Source of the DNA: Chitinophaga sp. LS1
GTDB lineage: Bacteria; Bacteroidota; Bacteroidia; Chitinophagales; Chitinophagaceae
Assembly: GCF_034274695.1 (NCBI RefSeq)
Contig: NZ_CP128362.1
Span: 6,264,501-6,328,500 of the forward strand
Direction of reading: 5' to 3'
Length of the DNA stretch: 64,000 nucleotides
Positions 52,816 to 61,541 of this stretch are shown here, piece after piece (the stretch's first letter is position 1; every line of letters starts with the position of its first letter). The notes under the pieces were generated by a model. The model worked only from the letters and a program-made list of their open reading frames with translations, was not told where the DNA came from and made no database searches. The translations under genes and the position numbers were made by a program.

Positions 52816-53340
52816 GATAGTAGCCAGACGTGAACGAAGCGAGCGAAGTACTCTACCTATATACCGTTCTACAGTTTTTTCAGACACCCCTTCCTGCAGG
52901 GCGATTTCCTTGTAAGTCAATCCGTACTCGCGATTAAGCAGGTAATAACGGCGAACCGTTTCTTCGTGATTATTAATGGTATGATTAACGATTTGCTGCT
53001 GTTCTTTAGCTTCTATAACAGTCATAGCCGGAGAGAAATGTCCGGATTCAGGGAAACTCACCTTATACGCATCGTGCTGTTTACGTTCCCGAAGCGCAAC
53101 TTTCAGATGATCAAGAAAACAATTACGGGCGATGACAAGGATATAACGTGCTATTTCAGTTTCTTCTTCAGGAAGCAGGTGGAATTTTTGCCAGGCTTTC
53201 AGGTAGGCTTCCTGCGCCAGATCTTCGGCTAGTTCATTATTATTACTTATTTTTATAAGATATGCAACAGTGCCCGACCAGGTCTCTTTAAAGATCCTGT
53301 CGAAAATTGCAGCAGTATTTTCAGAATTGGAACGCATCAT
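52801..53340 (-). CDS. ECF-type RNA polymerase sigma factor
   Basis: 179 residues. Region 2 (IFDRIFKETWSGTVAYLIKI, DLAQEAYLKAWQKFHLLPEE) and region 4 helix-turn-helix (YGLTYKEIALQEGVSEKTVE, RYIGRVLRSLRSRL) are complete. The start has two adjacent Met codons (53340 and 53337). It directs transcription of the FecR-SusC-SusD locus downstream in response to the surface transporter. Unlike the relic at 35312 it is intact. Its last codons are the seed of the 51-nt repeat array. Confidence 0.93.
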   Translation of the reverse strand: MMRSNSENTAAIFDRIFKETWSGTVAYLIKISNNNELAEDLAQEAYLKAWQKFHLLPEEETEIARYILVIARNCFLDHLKVALRERKQHDAYKVSFPESGHFSPAMTVIEAKEQQQIVNHTINNHEETVRRYYLLNREYGLTYKEIALQEGVSEKTVERYIGRVLRSLRSRLATIFFTW

Positions 53341-53445
53341 ATAAATTGACGCACAAAATTAGGAAGTCAGTTTAAAGTGAGTGTTAAGTTATTATAAACA
53401 AAATCGGTGTGACTTTTGTATTGATTTGCATAAATTTTTAATAAC

Positions 53446-54192
53446 ATGGCAGAGACAGGACATATTTTAGCGATTGATGTGGGTGGGTCGCATATCAAAT
53501 GTACGATCCTCAATGATAAAGGGGAATGGCAGATGGAGTATAAGCGGGTAAAAACGCCGGAGGCAGCCACCCCCGAGAGTGTGTTAAGTACCATACAGGG
53601 TTTGGTACAAGGCATGCCGGAATATGATAAGATCTCTGTTGGATTTCCAGGGTATGTAAGGAATGGTATCGTGTATACGGCACCGAACCTGGGAAATCCG
53701 AACTGGAAGAATATTGATTTGGGACAGCGTATTGCGGATTTGCTGAATAAACCGGTGAGACTGGTAAATGATGCGGATCAGCTGGGACTGGGTGTTGTAA
53801 GTGGCAAGGGGTATGAGCTGGCGGTAACACTGGGAACTGGGTTTGGAACAGCGGTTTTGATTGATGGGTATTTACTGCCGCACCTGGAACTGGCACATCA
53901 CCCCTTGACGAAGGAGCATGATTATGACGAATATATAGGCAATAAGGCGTTGGAAAAAGAAGGGTTGGAAAAGTGGAATAAGCGGATGGAACGGGTGATG
54001 GAGGTGCTGAAAGTTGTGTTTAATTACGATCGGTTGTATTTGGGAGGGGGAAATGCGGATAAGATTAGTTTTAAACTGGATAAGAATGTGATATTGTTTA
54101 CGAATAAAGATGGGATTAAAGGAGGGGCGAAATTGTGGGAGATGGAGGATAAGTATCATATCAGTACTAATTTTCCCAAAAATAAACAGTAA
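53446..54192 (+). CDS. ROK-family sugar kinase (polyphosphate-glucokinase-like)
   Basis: 248 residues. ATP/polyphosphate phosphate-binding motifs ILAIDVGGSHIKCTILN and VTLGTGFGTAVLIDG, plus a substrate loop VRLVNDADQLGLG with the catalytic Asp. The zinc-binding CxCGxxGC of many ROK proteins is absent, and the body is short, as in polyphosphate glucokinases. It probably phosphorylates glucose in the cytoplasm, which would fit the nearby glycogen debranching gene only loosely. Single-gene unit closed by a strong terminator. Confidence 0.85.
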   Translation: MAETGHILAIDVGGSHIKCTILNDKGEWQMEYKRVKTPEAATPESVLSTIQGLVQGMPEYDKISVGFPGYVRNGIVYTAPNLGNPNWKNIDLGQRIADLLNKPVRLVNDADQLGLGVVSGKGYELAVTLGTGFGTAVLIDGYLLPHLELAHHPLTKEHDYDEYIGNKALEKEGLEKWNKRMERVMEVLKVVFNYDRLYLGGGNADKISFKLDKNVILFTNKDGIKGGAKLWEMEDKYHISTNFPKNKQ

Positions 54193-54231
54193 AAATTGAG
54201 GGAGATTGCTTCGCAATCTCCCTCAATTTTT
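54191..54231 (+). terminator. terminator after the ROK kinase gene
   Basis: A perfect 19-bp stem (54191-54209 with 54213-54231) with loop TTC and terminal A5/T5. It overlaps the stop codon region of the kinase gene. Symmetric, so active on both strands. Confidence 0.9.
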
Positions 54232-54277
54232 AAATGCTGTATTTCGGCCGTCGAAAGACGGCCGAAATACAGCATTT
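54232..54277 (-). terminator. second perfect hairpin, probable terminator of the T6SS module
   Basis: A perfect 21-bp stem (54232-54252 with 54257-54277) closed by a GAAA tetraloop; ends AAATGCTG/CAGCATTT. It abuts the kinase terminator and lies 38 nt past the DUF4280 stop, so it should end the leftward VgrG transcript. Confidence 0.7.
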
Positions 54278-54315
54278 AGGCAATCCCTGCTTCGCTAGCG
54301 CGTTTGGCGGTCCTT

Positions 54316-54657
54316 CTATTCTTCAGTAGCAGCGAAACCATTTTGCCCTGTCGATGCAAAAGAAATCTTTCCACCCAACCCGCACATACAATACGATTTA
54401 TCTGTCAATTCCTTATCTGATCCAATCACATCCAATACCGTCGTATCCATCCACGCCGTAGGCTTCGGCATACACGGCTTCTGCGTTACACTACACACCC
54501 CAAACGGCGGTATATTCGTATTCGCTCCTTTATCCTTCTCCGTCGCCACCAGCTTATCTTCTATATACACATACGACTGACTGGTGACCTTTAGCACAGC
54601 TGGTGCCGCACCCTTATCACACTTCATCCGGGCGGTATCTGTAATAATTGTAAGCAT
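54316..54657 (-). CDS. DUF4280 PAAR-like spike protein
   Basis: 113 residues. ARMKCDKGAAPAVLKVTSQS, IPPFGVCSVTQKPCMPKP and SYCMCGLGGKISFASTGQNG are the DUF4280 pattern, which is PAAR-like: a small cone that caps a VgrG spike, with Cys residues likely binding metal. It is the last of three tightly packed leftward genes after vgrG and a lipoprotein gene (1-nt gap), so it likely sharpens the tip of that VgrG in a type VI or related contractile injection system. Confidence 0.85.
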   Translation of the reverse strand: MLTIITDTARMKCDKGAAPAVLKVTSQSYVYIEDKLVATEKDKGANTNIPPFGVCSVTQKPCMPKPTAWMDTTVLDVIGSDKELTDKSYCMCGLGGKISFASTGQNGFAATEE

Positions 54658-54658
54658 A

Positions 54659-55252
54659 TCAGTTATCGTGATGAGTAGATGTTTTAATTGTAATCACCTT
54701 GCCAGTCACCGCATCCAGATTCACATGCTTCAGCTGAATATCCGCCCCACCTATATGCCCGTCTTCATGCGTCACTATCCAGCGATCGCCAATAGTATCT
54801 GACTTTCTATTGATGCTCGTCCAGCGATCTGCCAGTGACAGATTATTGCGTTTCAGGAATTCCATCACCTTATCGAGCGTAAAAGTATATGGCGCATCGT
54901 AGTTCACAGATTTTTGTTCAACTCCCTGCTCATTGAAGAAACGCCACGTACCCAGGCGGAACACACTTTTATTGAACAAGTCACCTTCCTCCTTGAGTGT
55001 ACCATTTTTATAATATTCACGATAGTGATCAATATACGTATCGGGTTTACTGGTCGTTTCGGCATATCCCCCATCAAAGTCGGTCTGTCTTACCTTCACA
55101 CCATCGTGCTCAAAGGTATACTCACCTGCCTGTTTGTTTTTATTATAGGTCTCTATATCGAATCGGTTGTTCATATTTGTTTGTTTGGTTTGTGCACAGG
55201 CCGCAAATGAGTGGATGATGATCAGTACGGCAAGCCAGAACTTTTTATACAT
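54659..55252 (-). CDS. lipoprotein between VgrG and PAAR-like genes, candidate immunity protein
   Basis: 197 residues. Signal peptide with Cys19 (IIIHSFAACAQ) for lipidation or cleavage. MORN-like segments are visible (YYKNGTLKEEGDLF, then GTWRFFNEQGVEQKSVNYD), and the C-terminal part RWIVTHEDGHIGGADIQL then VTGKVITIKTSTHHDN is beta-rich. Its position directly behind a VgrG carrying a protease domain, and export to the periplasm where that toxin would act on sister cells, suggest an immunity protein. That is inference from context; no known immunity family is recognised. Confidence 0.65.
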   Translation of the reverse strand: MYKKFWLAVLIIIHSFAACAQTKQTNMNNRFDIETYNKNKQAGEYTFEHDGVKVRQTDFDGGYAETTSKPDTYIDHYREYYKNGTLKEEGDLFNKSVFRLGTWRFFNEQGVEQKSVNYDAPYTFTLDKVMEFLKRNNLSLADRWTSINRKSDTIGDRWIVTHEDGHIGGADIQLKHVNLDAVTGKVITIKTSTHHDN

Positions 55253-55262
55253 ATTGATTGAT

Positions 55263-58200
55263 TTATTCTTTTCCTACATTCGCTCTCACCTTCTCCCACT
55301 GCCACTTCCAGGTACTGATACGCGTCTTGCCATATTGGTGCGAATAGTCCATGATATTCTCAGTTTCACCAATCTTAAACACATGACTGCCACTATTGTC
55401 AAACGTGTGATACAGTCCCATTGCATGCAGCAATTCGTGGGTGGTCGTAGCAGTATTATGGGTATTGAAGAGCACTACACTCTTCGCCACTATATCTTTG
55501 GCGCCACCATTCAGGCCCTGGTAATTGCTTCCGGCCATATACCCGCCTTCTTCATCAAAGAAGAATACTTTGTAATAGTCTTTGTAAGTAGCATGCTTTG
55601 CATTGAAGGCCGTTTCCAGTGAATCGTGGATCTGCTTACCTCCCGGATAAGCATTCACAGCAGTGGAACCGGAAGCCGTGGTCAATGCATTCGTTTTGAT
55701 AGCTGCATCTGCCGTCATATCCAGTTCTTCTTCTACCAGGTTCAATAAAATTAAACCCTGATTCATATATTTTTCCAGAAAAGCCTTTTCTCCGGTGGTC
55801 TTGCCTGTATTTACACTTGTCCCAAATTTGGTCTTCACTTTCACAAAAACCACATTTGCTTTATAACGTACTTTGTTTTTGACAACAATCAATTTTCCGG
55901 CCAGCTTAGGCGTATCCAAAGTACCATCTGCTTTCTTAGTATAAGCCATCACTTTTATTTCCTGATCTGCATCTGATTCTTTCAAACATTCTACTGTCAG
56001 TTCCAGTTTATGACTACCCTTACTCTTTGGTGTGATCTCCTTTTTATCGCATTTGATAAATTCATCCTTGAATAACAGCTCTATTTTTTCCGGCTCTTCA
56101 TCTACTTCTACAAGCAACTGCACAGTAGCTTTCGTATTATTATAACTCTTACCACCGGGGAATAAGCATAACCATGACTGGTAGTATTCCGCCGTCGTTT
56201 TACCATCCGCTTCCTTCTTCCATGGAATGAGTGCCGGACTGTAACGGGTAGTTTTCAGTGTATTAAATTTAGCATCGCTTTGTGTAAACACAGCGCCAGA
56301 CTGGGTGGCATAGACACTGCCATAGCTACCTACAATCTTTTTATATTCTACATCACCCACAATGCTGGTATCTTTGATACGCAACCAGTCAAAGCCATAC
56401 TCTCCTGTCCACCCACTTTTTGGGCGGAAGCTTACAATCACTTTAGCCGGAATTTCCGGTTTTGCTGTTTCGTAAGTATCTGCTTTATTATAGTGTTTAT
56501 TGCCCTGCTCACCTTTCATGTGCAACTCACCTTTACTATTTGCCAGGATCTTCTCATCGCTGTGCAGCATGATCTGGCTCTGGCCTGCGGCATAAAGTTG
56601 CTGGGCTTCTATCTTGATTTCATCTTTTGAATTGAATAGCGCCTTGCCCGCCTGCATGTGCAGGAAGTCAGCAATCATCTGCGTCATGAGTGGCGTATTC
56701 ACGACCATTGCTTTCATCACATTCATGAGCAGCTGTCCGCCTACGTTCATCTCCATTTGCTCACCCACATTGATGTTCATGTTGCGGGCATTCAGCGTCA
56801 TGTTCTCCGGCGCAGTGATTTCGATGCTGGATGTGCTGGTATTTAGGTAAATGACATTACTGTTTTTGTCAGTGATAGTAATGCTTTCACTACCATCCGT
56901 ATCATCCAGACGAATGACATGGCCACTGCGGGTTTTGATCACCTTCAGGTTATTCTGCGCATCACCAAAACCTGTCTTTGCCGTACCATTGTACGTGGTA
57001 CCTGTTACAAAAGGTGCTTCGGGATTCCCTCCTTCAAAGTCTACCCATACCTCCTCCCCTTTTTCAGGCATGAAGTAAATACCTTTGTCCGAACCGCTGT
57101 GTGCATTCAGCACACGTATCCAGGGAGTTGTACCGCTCTCCTGCCAGCGAAACCGAACCTTTACACGGCCCAGACCTTTGGGGTCATGGTTCTCAATCAC
57201 GGTGGCGCTTTGTGGCTCGCAATATGGAATGGCATGCAGGTCTATGTACGGTACAGCCGTATCCGCAGGAATGGCTTCGAATGTATTTACATAAAGACCA
57301 TTATCCGTACAGGAATGTTGCAATGAAGTAATAAGGAATTGTCCATGATCTTCGGTAGATAGAAAGTTTTCTCTCACCGTAATCAAATCCCCAATTCTTA
57401 AAGACGTTTCATTGGAGCGGCCTTTCATCACCACCATGCTGGCGGCTTTGCCTTTATACTGCAAGGTAGTCAGATCGTCTACCTGCGACTGGGCACTACT
57501 GCTAAAGCCATAGTTCATTTTGTACAGCGAGGGTTTGCTATAGAGCTGTTTGCTCACCTCCTGCACATGGGTGCTGTATTGATTCGTACCACTGCCAGCC
57601 TGTGATTGCGTGTCATTGTTCACCACAGATTCCTGGCGGTAGTCATAGCCATTCAGTTTTAAGTTGTTTGGCTTTACATCCAGTGCCAGGTCAAAATCCA
57701 GTAAATTCACCTGGTGGATTAATTCAGTTTGCCGGTTTTTGTACTGCCCGAAAATGAGTTGTTGCCCGTCGTAAAAGAACCATTCACCATAGCGTGCCGC
57801 GAGGCGGGACACAAAGGTGTAAGCGGTTTCCTTGTATTGAACAATGTACTTGAGCGACGCTGTGTTATTGGGTTTGACCGATAACGGCGGCATGAGTGGG
57901 CCCCCTGATTTAAGCACAGTATCAATGATGTCGCTGAGCGGACGGCGCTCAAATGTAGCGATGTGGGGATCGTTTTCCAGCAAAATATCGGGGCTGAAAC
58001 CTCTGATCACACAGAAACCGTTGGTACCATCGTTTTCTTTGCCGGCATTGATACCGGTAACAATGCCATCAAAAATCAATGGTTGAGCAGTGCTCAATGG
58101 ATCCGCGGGTTTGATGCTGATTTTGATTTCTTTGCCAAGAAAGTTCTTACTGGCGTTGAACAGACCTTTTCCTAACTTATTCAACCAATCGTAGCTAATG

Positions 58201-58310
58201 AGAATTTCAAATGAATGATGTCCTCTGATTTGCTGGTACAGATTGAGTGAATGAAATGAGGAAAACAGGTTCCCATCAATGGAGAATGAAGTTTGGGTAT
58301 GTAAAGACAT
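55263..58310 (-). CDS. vgrG: VgrG spike with C-terminal metzincin protease domain
   Basis: 1015 residues. About 1-590 is VgrG: gp27-like part (FSIDGNLFSSFHSLNLYQQI), ATFERRPLSDIIDTVLKSGG, the OB-fold/gp5 region (DPKGLGRVKVRFRWQ, YFMPEKGEEVWVDFEGGNPE) and the beta-helix (VIRLDDTDGSESITITDKNS onward). From ~600 an extra region follows: a beta domain (~605-800, KVIVSFRPKSGWTGEYGFDW) and a zinc protease with HELLHAMGLYH at 958-968 (HExxHxxGxxH) and a Met-turn NIMDYSH at 985-991. This is an evolved VgrG whose effector rides on the spike. Probable target: proteins in a neighbouring cell. No structural T6SS genes are in the window, so this is an orphan tip module. Confidence 0.9.
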   Translation of the reverse strand: MSLHTQTSFSIDGNLFSSFHSLNLYQQIRGHHSFEILISYDWLNKLGKGLFNASKNFLGKEIKISIKPADPLSTAQPLIFDGIVTGINAGKENDGTNGFCVIRGFSPDILLENDPHIATFERRPLSDIIDTVLKSGGPLMPPLSVKPNNTASLKYIVQYKETAYTFVSRLAARYGEWFFYDGQQLIFGQYKNRQTELIHQVNLLDFDLALDVKPNNLKLNGYDYRQESVVNNDTQSQAGSGTNQYSTHVQEVSKQLYSKPSLYKMNYGFSSSAQSQVDDLTTLQYKGKAASMVVMKGRSNETSLRIGDLITVRENFLSTEDHGQFLITSLQHSCTDNGLYVNTFEAIPADTAVPYIDLHAIPYCEPQSATVIENHDPKGLGRVKVRFRWQESGTTPWIRVLNAHSGSDKGIYFMPEKGEEVWVDFEGGNPEAPFVTGTTYNGTAKTGFGDAQNNLKVIKTRSGHVIRLDDTDGSESITITDKNSNVIYLNTSTSSIEITAPENMTLNARNMNINVGEQMEMNVGGQLLMNVMKAMVVNTPLMTQMIADFLHMQAGKALFNSKDEIKIEAQQLYAAGQSQIMLHSDEKILANSKGELHMKGEQGNKHYNKADTYETAKPEIPAKVIVSFRPKSGWTGEYGFDWLRIKDTSIVGDVEYKKIVGSYGSVYATQSGAVFTQSDAKFNTLKTTRYSPALIPWKKEADGKTTAEYYQSWLCLFPGGKSYNNTKATVQLLVEVDEEPEKIELLFKDEFIKCDKKEITPKSKGSHKLELTVECLKESDADQEIKVMAYTKKADGTLDTPKLAGKLIVVKNKVRYKANVVFVKVKTKFGTSVNTGKTTGEKAFLEKYMNQGLILLNLVEEELDMTADAAIKTNALTTASGSTAVNAYPGGKQIHDSLETAFNAKHATYKDYYKVFFFDEEGGYMAGSNYQGLNGGAKDIVAKSVVLFNTHNTATTTHELLHAMGLYHTFDNSGSHVFKIGETENIMDYSHQYGKTRISTWKWQWEKVRANVGKE

Positions 58311-58464
58311 GGTTAAGGGTTAAAAAATCAAGGTGAATATACGAAAAAATATTAATTACGAATAGATGCACCCTGCCTGCGGCCAACTAATTTTCTCCAA
58401 AAAATATTGTTAAAAAACAGCAGCGGTCTCATCACCCATAAATATTTTTTATATATTGATAGCT

Positions 58465-59091
58465 ATGCTTCAACTCACAAATGTTCGCAAAGCCTATCAG
58501 GGAAAAGTAATCCTCAATATACCTTCCCTCCTGCTGGATCCCGGCATCTACTGGATACAGGGCGCCAATGGGTCAGGCAAATCCACGTTACTGAAAATCA
58601 TCGCCGGCATGGTGCCTTTTGAAGGAGAGATCACCTTCAAAGACAGCAGTCTCAGGCATTCACCCCTCATTTACAGACAACACATAGGTTGGGCTGCAGC
58701 AGAACCGCTCTTCCCTCCTTTTATGACAGGCATGGATCTCGTGATCCTGTACCAGCGGATCAGGAAAGTGCCACAACCCGAAATCGATCGGCTCATAGAA
58801 CGGTTTAATGTCGGTAACTTCATACAGGGACAAGCTTCCGCATATTCCGCAGGGATGACCAAACGATTGTCGCTGTTACTGGCCTTCATCGGAAATCCTG
58901 CTCTTATTATACTGGATGAACCATTGACGACACTGGATACGAATTCATTTACACTCATCTCTGATCTGATACTGGAATTCAACCAGAAAGCCGGCACTTC
59001 ATTTTTAATGAGCTCACACCAGGACCTGGATACCAGTTTATTAAATGCACAGCGGGCACTCACAGTTATTAACCAAAGCATCATACAATAA
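58465..59091 (+). CDS. ABC transporter ATP-binding protein
   Basis: 208 residues from ATG 58465 (MLQLTNVRKAYQGKVILNIP). Walker A GANGSGKSTLL, signature SAGMTKRLSLLLAF (variant of LSGGQ), Walker B ALIILDEPLTTLD and switch MSSHQD. A short ATPase typical of exporters of the CcmA/NatA sort. It is followed without a gap by its membrane partner. Substrate unknown. Confidence 0.92.
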   Translation: MLQLTNVRKAYQGKVILNIPSLLLDPGIYWIQGANGSGKSTLLKIIAGMVPFEGEITFKDSSLRHSPLIYRQHIGWAAAEPLFPPFMTGMDLVILYQRIRKVPQPEIDRLIERFNVGNFIQGQASAYSAGMTKRLSLLLAFIGNPALIILDEPLTTLDTNSFTLISDLILEFNQKAGTSFLMSSHQDLDTSLLNAQRALTVINQSIIQ

Positions 59092-60189
59092 ATGACAAGA
59101 TATCTACTCCGTTCATTGGTTTCACCCTTCTTCAGAGAGAATGGCGGGTTGATCATTTTCATTTACACCATGACGGTGTTTATTGTCAATTCCCAATCTG
59201 GCGCAGGCGTATATGAATATCATTTATTCCTGGTACTGGGTACTTTCAGACATGCGGGTATGATGAGCATGGTGTTTTTACTTTGGTTCCTGTATACGAG
59301 AAAGTTTACCGCCTTTGTGGTCACGGAAATATATAAACCTGAAAATATGTTCCTGCATGTATTCAATTATCTCAGTAAAAAAAAGCAGACAGGATTACTA
59401 TTCATTGCCACATTTTTATTGATGATACCCGTGTGGGCGTATGTGATCTTTATAGTAAGAACAGGTATTCAATATGGCTATATCGGAGGTGTATGCCTTG
59501 TGATCGGTTATTTATTATTGCTGTGCTTACTCTCCGCGCTCTGGTTGGGAAACAGGCTAAGACACATTGCGGAAGGAAATGCACCGGTGCTGAAATCTTT
59601 TAAATTCACTTCTATGACAGGGATGCTTTTGCGATACATAGCCACGAAACAACTTGTTACATGGACAGGATTAAAGATCTTCACATGTGGCCTGCTATAC
59701 CTCATTGCTGTCAATAATTCAATGAAATATTATGATGGACAAACCATCTTTATTGTAATAAGCTTAGGTATTTTAGGCAATGGCATATTGGTATACAGAT
59801 GCAGGGAATTTGAAGATGTGTATTTGAATTTTTATAGAACAATGCCGGTATCACTAAGTATGCGATTCCTTGAATATGCATTACTGGATTTTATATTGAT
59901 CATCCCCGAGGTATTGTTGTTAGTACTGTTAGTACCCAAACACATGCCGCTGACCGATGCTGCTATCTTTTTTTTATGTGGGTATAGCAGTATGTTGCTG
60001 ATGACGAGTCTTACCTTCTACAGGCATTTTACAAAATCACAGTTCTATAAGATCTTATCAGTCGTACTTTGTGTACAGTATATTTTTTTATTGACAGTAG
60101 GCTTACCGGCCCTTTATATTTCACTTACAATGATCGCCATCGCGCTGTTCAGGTGGAGATATTATAAATATGAAACGCTTCTGCCTTAA
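59092..60189 (+). CDS. ABC transporter membrane protein
   Basis: 365 residues, about ten membrane segments (for example MMSMVFLLWFLY, LLFIATFLLMIPVWAYVIFI, VCLVIGYLLLLCLLSALWL, FILIIPEVLLLVLLVP, YIFLLTVGLPALYISLTMIA). No motif names the substrate. ATG 59092 directly follows the ATPase stop codon, so the two are one transporter. The final codons form one arm of the terminator at 60172-60210. Confidence 0.8.
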   Translation: MTRYLLRSLVSPFFRENGGLIIFIYTMTVFIVNSQSGAGVYEYHLFLVLGTFRHAGMMSMVFLLWFLYTRKFTAFVVTEIYKPENMFLHVFNYLSKKKQTGLLFIATFLLMIPVWAYVIFIVRTGIQYGYIGGVCLVIGYLLLLCLLSALWLGNRLRHIAEGNAPVLKSFKFTSMTGMLLRYIATKQLVTWTGLKIFTCGLLYLIAVNNSMKYYDGQTIFIVISLGILGNGILVYRCREFEDVYLNFYRTMPVSLSMRFLEYALLDFILIIPEVLLLVLLVPKHMPLTDAAIFFLCGYSSMLLMTSLTFYRHFTKSQFYKILSVVLCVQYIFLLTVGLPALYISLTMIAIALFRWRYYKYETLLP

Positions 60190-60210
60190 AAAAACAGAAG
60201 CGTTTCTATT
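60172..60210 (+). terminator. terminator overlapping the permease stop codon
   Basis: Arms GAAACGCTTCTG (60172-60183) and CAGAAGCGTTTC (60195-60206) followed by TATTTTTA. The left arm encodes the last residues of the permease and the loop contains its stop codon. Confidence 0.8.
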
Positions 60211-60211
60211 T

Positions 60212-61519
60212 TTATTGATTGCTTTCGCTTTGAGGTAATGGGAAATGACTCCACACATCATCATCTGCTCTGTCTACAGGAAGTGTATGCAACAATACAT
60301 ATCTTCTCATATCAATCCATCTATGTCCTTCCATGAACAGGGAATACCGCCTGTTGTACAATAATTCCGTCGTCAAAGCAGCAGTGGTCAAAGCGCCTGC
60401 ATATGCTGTCAGATTGTGGGCAGTACGTATACGGTTCAGGGCCACTATCGCATTCGGAAAGTTATTTGTTTGAATATTAGCTTCTGCATAGATCAAAATG
60501 AGTTCTTCATTGCGAATAATGCTCACAGGCGCATTCAGTGAATTCCAGACAATCACATCTCTGTTGCCGGTCAATCCATTCTGACTGGCAGACGAATTAC
60601 GTACCTGTGTTTTATTGATCCGATCATCACCCGGCACAATGTCATTAGCATAAGAAGGATGCGCTATCCGCACTTCCCCATTACTATTTGGTGCGATATA
60701 CAATGTGTTGGAAACATCTCCCCCATTGGTAGAGAAAAAATGCCATACACCTGTCGTAAGATTCCCATTCAGGTCAAAGAAAGATTCATTCAAAGCAGTC
60801 AGCGCTTCCGCCCATTGCTTACGATATAAATGCACCCTTGCAGCCAGTGCCCTGTTGAATTTCAACAAGCCCGCAGCATCCGAAAATCCTGCAAAACCAC
60901 CTGACAAAGGGAAGATAATATCTGCACCTGTAAGGTCCGCCTTTCCATCATCCAGGAATTGTAATACTGAATCCAATACAATACCCGGATCAGTGATCAC
61001 CGGTCCCTGTGCTGCGCCATTGGCCACCGGAATGCGGGCCCCACTGGAATCCGTCATATTGATATTGAGTAATAACTGGTAACCTATCAAAGTCTTTGCA
61101 TATCCGGAAAATCCTTTCTTCTGCGCATCACTCGCTACAGATCCGCTGGTATGACTAATGGCCTCCAAAAGAATAAAACACTGCCGCATCACCTGATAAC
61201 GGGATGCCCAGGGATTGGTCAGGTAAAAAGTATTATTGTCCAGCACCTTCGTACCACCACCCAACATATCTGTTGTATAACGGGGTTCTGAACTGGAAAA
61301 GCGATAGACTTCACGACCAATAATCCCTTCTGCATCCAGGTAAAAATTGATACTGGTACGCATACCCGATTCAGCACCGGTAGCGAGATTAAATAAGTCA
61401 CTTCGGGTTGGATTGCCTGTTACACCACCCACCACCGGCGTATTCAGACTGTTTATTTCTCCCTTCTGACAGGCATTCAGCAATATTAGCAGACAGAAGG
61501 CTATTATGTTGTGTTTCAT
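60212..61519 (-). CDS. SusD/RagB-family outer-membrane lipoprotein (second locus)
   Basis: 435 residues. Lipoprotein signal (FCLLILLNAC, Cys16), then SusD-like helices: YQVMRQCFILLEAISHTSGS, SGYAKTLIGYQLLLNINM, LLKFNRALAARVHLYRKQWA (TPR-like) and the C-terminal IRNEELILIYAEANIQTNNF and LYNRRYSLFMEGHRWIDMRR. Substrate-binding partner of the SusC encoded just upstream (22-nt gap). Shorter than the SusD at 46508 and of a different subfamily. Confidence 0.93.
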   Translation of the reverse strand: MKHNIIAFCLLILLNACQKGEINSLNTPVVGGVTGNPTRSDLFNLATGAESGMRTSINFYLDAEGIIGREVYRFSSSEPRYTTDMLGGGTKVLDNNTFYLTNPWASRYQVMRQCFILLEAISHTSGSVASDAQKKGFSGYAKTLIGYQLLLNINMTDSSGARIPVANGAAQGPVITDPGIVLDSVLQFLDDGKADLTGADIIFPLSGGFAGFSDAAGLLKFNRALAARVHLYRKQWAEALTALNESFFDLNGNLTTGVWHFFSTNGGDVSNTLYIAPNSNGEVRIAHPSYANDIVPGDDRINKTQVRNSSASQNGLTGNRDVIVWNSLNAPVSIIRNEELILIYAEANIQTNNFPNAIVALNRIRTAHNLTAYAGALTTAALTTELLYNRRYSLFMEGHRWIDMRRYVLLHTLPVDRADDDVWSHFPLPQSESNQ

Positions 61520-61541
61520 GTGTCAATGTTTTTAAAAAGGA

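Noticed and set aside
53446..54192. ROK-type transcriptional repressor
   Set aside because: There is no N-terminal helix-turn-helix; the protein begins directly at the ATP-binding motif.
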